From RECM01 sp047921215 (GTDB taxonomy: Bacteria; Bacteroidota; Rhodothermia; Balneolales; Cyclonatronaceae): 64,000 nucleotides of DNA. Below the pieces are notes generated by a model. That model searched no databases. It saw only the letters and a program-made list of their open reading frames with translations, and was not told the DNA's origin. The stretch lies in assembly GCA_047921215.1 (NCBI GenBank), contig JBLRWO010000003.1, positions 120,748 through 184,747 of the forward strand. Direction: 5' to 3'. A program made the translations under genes and the position numbers. This document shows positions 61,701 to 64,000 of the stretch, piece after piece; the first letter of the stretch is position 1; each line of letters starts with the position of its first letter.

Positions 61701-62903
61701 ATGCGTGAAGTATATATTTGTGATGCCATCCGTACTCCCGTTGGCCGGTACGGCGGAGCCCTCTCTCAGGTGCGCCCCGACGATCTGGGTGCCATACCCA
61801 TCAAGGCGCTTGTGGACCGAAACCCCGGCGTGAACTGGCTGGAGCTAGACGATGTGATCATGGGATGCACCAACCAGGCCGGTGAGGACAACCGTAATGT
61901 CGCAAGAATGTCGCTGCTGCTTGCCGGCCTCTCCGAGACCATCCCCGGCATGACCGTCAACCGGCTCTGCGGATCCGGAATGGATGCCATCGGCAATTCC
62001 GCACGCATAATCCGCTCGGGTGAGGCCGACCTGATCGTTGCCGGCGGTGTGGAGAGCATGTCGCGCGCCCCGTTCGTGATGGACAAGTCTGCCGAGGCGT
62101 TCTCCCGCTCGGTAAACCTGTACGACAGCACCATTGGCTGGCGGTTCATCAACAAGAAGATGGATGAGATGTACGGCACCGACCCGCTGATGATCACGGC
62201 CGAGAACATCGCCGAAGAATTCCGGATATCCCGGGAGGACCAGGACCGCTTCGCGCACTGGAGCCAGGAAAAGGCCGCCGAAGCGCAGAAGAACGGATGG
62301 CTGTCGGAGGAGCTCGTGCCCGTGACCATCCCTCAGCGCAAGGGCGAGCCTGTTGTGGTGGATACCGACGAGCATCCGCGCCTGAGCTCGGTGGAGAAGC
62401 TGGCAGCCCTCAAGCCCGTTTCCCGCAAGGATGGCACCATAACCGCAGGCAATGCCTCCGGCGTAAACGACGGGGCCGCCGCGGTGATCGTTGCATCAGG
62501 TGAAGCGGTGAAAAAGTACGGGCTTACACCTGTGGCCAGAGTGCTGGGCATGGCCGTAGCCGGTGTGCCGCCGCGCATCATGGGCATGGGACCCGTTCCG
62601 GCAACCAGGAAGCTGCTGCCGCGCCTGAACCTGACCCTCGACGACATCGACATCATTGAACTCAACGAAGCTTTTGCCGCCCAGGCACTGGGATGCATCC
62701 GCGAACTCGGTCTCGACGATCTCGACCCGAGAATAAACAGGTGCGGCGGGGCCATCGCCATGGGGCACCCGCTCGGGGCCAGCGGGGCGCGTATCGTCAC
62801 CACCGCTTTCTGGCAGCTCAAACGATCCGATTACAAGCGGGCCCTGTGCACCATGTGCATCGGCGTTGGTCAGGGTATCTCGGTGGTCATCGAAAAGGTG
62901 TAG
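61701..62903 (+). CDS. thiolase of the 3-oxoadipyl-CoA/acetyl-CoA C-acyltransferase type
   Basis: The 400-residue thiolase begins MREVYICDAIRTPVGRYGGA, close to PcaF. The nucleophilic Cys is in TVNRLCGSGMDAIGNSARI, and the second active-site pair is IRCGGAIAMGHPLGASGARI-like (NRCGGAIAMGHPLG here: His) and CTMCIGVGQG (Cys). It cleaves a beta-ketoacyl-CoA with CoA into acetyl-CoA and a shortened acyl-CoA. Lying downstream of the CoA-transferase pair, it should act on the same beta-keto intermediate. It ends the block; the next gene is the toxin-antitoxin pair on the other strand. Confidence 0.95.
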   Translation: MREVYICDAIRTPVGRYGGALSQVRPDDLGAIPIKALVDRNPGVNWLELDDVIMGCTNQAGEDNRNVARMSLLLAGLSETIPGMTVNRLCGSGMDAIGNSARIIRSGEADLIVAGGVESMSRAPFVMDKSAEAFSRSVNLYDSTIGWRFINKKMDEMYGTDPLMITAENIAEEFRISREDQDRFAHWSQEKAAEAQKNGWLSEELVPVTIPQRKGEPVVVDTDEHPRLSSVEKLAALKPVSRKDGTITAGNASGVNDGAAAVIVASGEAVKKYGLTPVARVLGMAVAGVPPRIMGMGPVPATRKLLPRLNLTLDDIDIIELNEAFAAQALGCIRELGLDDLDPRINRCGGAIAMGHPLGASGARIVTTAFWQLKRSDYKRALCTMCIGVGQGISVVIEKV

Positions 62904-62947
62904 CCGATCTGCATGCCAGCGGGCGTGAAGATGATGCCGGTGATGGA

Positions 62948-63041
62948 CAAATTAACGGCTTTGCAATTAAGCGGCGCGGCTAAGTTCATGAATGTAAGAA
63001 ACTAATCGCAAACGCGTCCGCTTGATTTGCCTGTTATTTGC
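62948..63041. repeat. palindromic repeat, copy 1
   Basis: This 94-bp imperfect palindrome has outer arms CAAATTAAC and GTTATTTGC, inner arms AAGCGGCGCG and CGCGTCCGCTT (one bulged T), and an innermost AGTT/AACT. 63 bases (62968-63030) match copy 2 at 63771-63833 with only about four differences. Confidence 0.85.
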
Positions 63042-63049
63042 AGGATAGT

Positions 63050-63337
63050 TTACGTTAATGATTCCAAAATTGCTTTTGGCCGCCTTTCCGCAATTTTTAA
63101 TAATACTTTTGCCGGCCCCTGAGGTTTACGTCTCCCTTGTTCCCAGTTTCGTAATGTACCAACACTGATGCCAAGCAGGGAAGAGAATTCCTGCTGGGTC
63201 ATATCATACTTTTCCCGAATCGCTGCAACATCAGGTTCTTCAATCACAGTATATCTGGAGGGTTTACGTTTGCCTTTCCGAATGTCTCCGGCCTGCTTCA
63301 CGCTTTCGAGTAATTCATTAAACATTTTATCATTCAT
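63050..63337 (-). CDS. nadS: NadS-type antitoxin (helix-turn-helix)
   Basis: The 95-residue protein has a Cro/C1 helix-turn-helix (AIREKYDMTQQEFSSLLGIS, VGTLRNWEQGRRKPQGPAKV) after an N-terminal MFNELLESVKQAGDIRKGKR, as in NadS antitoxins partnered with RelE/HigB toxins. It should neutralise the toxin encoded just upstream (overlap 63334-63337, ATGA) and repress their promoter. The pair lies between two copies of the palindromic repeat. Confidence 0.9.
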   Translation of the reverse strand: MNDKMFNELLESVKQAGDIRKGKRKPSRYTVIEEPDVAAIREKYDMTQQEFSSLLGISVGTLRNWEQGRRKPQGPAKVLLKIAERRPKAILESLT

Positions 63338-63651
63338 GTCAGTTGTTCCTCAACCAGTTGTTTCAGTTTCTTCAATTGATCTGCAGTGAGATCTTCTTTC
63401 TCGCTCTTTGGATATGCATAAAGCATAAAAATTTGCTCATCCTCGGTGAAGTAATAATAAATCACCCGAATTCCACCCCGTTTTCCACGCCCTGATCCGG
63501 CCCATCTTAACTTTCGGATTCCACCGCTTCCTTTGATAATGTTGCCCGATTCTGGTCGAACCGACAACTGCAATTGAAGCAGGTGATATTCTTCATCATT
63601 GATCAGCTTCTGAATCAGTCTCGTAAAAATGGGTGTTTCGAAGAATTCCAT
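63334..63651 (-). CDS. RelE/HigB-family toxin
   Basis: In this 105-residue toxin of the RelE/ParE superfamily, the core strand and basic residues are visible in GSGGIRKLRWAGSGRGKRGG and IRVIYYYFTEDEQIFMLYAY, with C-terminal ALKK-like helix TADQLKKLKQLVEEQ. These toxins cleave mRNA at the ribosome. Gene order toxin then antitoxin, overlapping by four bases, is typical of the RelE/NadS pairing. Confidence 0.92.
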   Translation of the reverse strand: MEFFETPIFTRLIQKLINDEEYHLLQLQLSVRPESGNIIKGSGGIRKLRWAGSGRGKRGGIRVIYYYFTEDEQIFMLYAYPKSEKEDLTADQLKKLKQLVEEQLT

Positions 63652-63750
63652 TCAGTAACGATTCGTTTTACAGAAAAGTACGTCAATGACGTATAATCTG
63701 CAACTGAGCATTGATTTGTAAAATTGATTCGAAACATTAGACGATGGTAG

Positions 63751-63833
63751 GCAAATAACGGTTTGGCGGCTAAGCGGCGCGGCTAAGTTGTTGAATGTAA
63801 GCAACTAAACGCAAACGCGTCCGCTTGATTTGC
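63751..63833. repeat. palindromic repeat, copy 2 (interrupted)
   Basis: The left part matches copy 1: GCAAATAAC, AAGCGGCGCGG, then AGTTG/CAACT stem and CGCGTCCGCTTGATTTGC. Similarity ends abruptly at 63833, where copy 1 would continue with CTGTTATTTGC. Next comes IS110 sequence, so this copy is probably split by the element. Confidence 0.8.
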
Positions 63834-63851
63834 TTTGATCTTTCCAAAAAG

Positions 63852-63906
63852 GATGTCCTCACGTAGATTAGTTATTCCCCAATAACAAAAACCTACGGAG
63901 GACATC
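63852..63906 (+). promoter_or_regulatory. long hairpin covering the transposase ribosome-binding site
   Basis: GATGTCCTC-A-CGTAG (63852-63866) pairs with CTACG-GAGGACATC (63893-63906) leaving one bulged A; inside is a second stem GTTATT-CCCC-AATAAC (63871-63886). The right arm contains the GGAGG Shine-Dalgarno and ends next to the ATG at 63907. Confidence 0.8.
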
Positions 63907-64000
63907 ATGAACTACTTAGGAATAGATCTTCATACTCGTAATATGACTATTTGTGCCGTTACATCCAATGGGAAGAAGATCGGTGAATGGAAACTTGACA
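63907..64000 (+). CDS. IS110-family transposase, N-terminal fragment (window edge)
   Basis: The first 31 residues read MNYLGIDLHTRNMTICAVTS then NGKKIGEWKLD. The GIDLHTR segment carries the first Asp of the RuvC-like DEDD catalytic domain of IS110/IS1111 recombinases, which use a structured RNA to choose targets. The gene continues past the window, so the second (Tnp20, catalytic Ser) domain is not seen. Translation starts after GGAGGACATC, a strong Shine-Dalgarno that is folded into a hairpin. Confidence 0.88.
   Translation, partial: MNYLGIDLHTRNMTICAVTSNGKKIGEWKLD

Larger units (their letters stand above)
63834..64000 (+). mobile_element. IS110-family element, left end (continues beyond window)
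   Basis: The element is recognised by its transposase start at 63907 and the structured leader before it. The left boundary is placed where the palindromic repeat stops matching its other copy (after 63833). IS110 elements lack inverted repeats, so the boundary is approximate. Confidence 0.7.

Noticed and set aside
62948..63833. Integron attC sites around a toxin-antitoxin cassette
   Set aside because: The structured repeats with bulges look attC-like, but the ends do not fit the RYYYAAC and GTTRRRY boxes, no integrase gene is present, and only one cassette is seen.

Overview
The window looks like a chromosomal segment from a member of the Bacteroidota/Balneolota/Rhodothermota group. Two large secreted proteins end in the type IX-style sorting domain with the NYPNPFN signature. 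Shine-Dalgarno sites are mostly weak, outer-membrane barrels and ECF sigma factors are frequent, and families typical of this group (DUF2024, group III truncated haemoglobin, redox-active disulfide protein plus ArsP-like permease) occur. The placement rests on gene content alone. No rRNA, tRNA or CRISPR array was seen.

Layout. 1-7220: partial rtcB, a putative porin, an HD hydrolase, a VOC gene broken by an in-frame stop, an amino-acid permease with universal-stress domains, and an ArsR/thioredoxin/permease operon with two matching operators. 7556-12145: a secreted M14 peptidase, then an IS1182-type element inserted in a short-repeat tract. 12294-22091 (minus strand): a CotH/lamin-tail secreted protein, a gamma-glutamyltransferase, a PrsW-type protease, and a peptidase/propeller/barrel protein. 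22227-25171 (minus strand): an ECF sigma factor, a membrane anti-sigma-like protein carrying about 30 copies of a nine-residue repeat, and a STAS/anti-sigma-kinase pair. 25398-35027: uvrA, katG, a second gamma-glutamyltransferase, a YceI protein, and a second sigma/zinc-finger anti-sigma pair.

35096-42751 (minus strand) is a five-gene envelope operon: a BamA-like barrel, a lipoprotein with kinase-like motifs, a nucleotide-transporter/HEAT fusion, a cyclic-nucleotide-binding-fold protein and a lipoprotein phosphatase. 43283-49358 holds a TSUP exporter, a Rieske-ThDP enzyme fusion, malic enzyme and a flavin disulfide reductase. 49934-53255 carries DoxX-like genes and a DUF2024/truncated-haemoglobin/MarR operon whose upstream palindrome recurs before a neighbouring secreted-protein gene.

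56895-62903 is the metabolically most striking block: a KamA-like radical SAM aminomutase, both subunits of a 3-oxoacid CoA-transferase, a glutamate-1-semialdehyde-aminomutase-like aminotransferase and a 3-oxoadipyl-CoA-type thiolase, all on the plus strand. Together they could convert an alpha-amino acid to a beta-amino acid, then a beta-keto acid, its CoA ester, and finally acetyl-CoA plus an acyl-CoA. The right edge has a RelE/NadS toxin-antitoxin module between two copies of a palindromic repeat; an IS110-type element appears inserted in the second copy.
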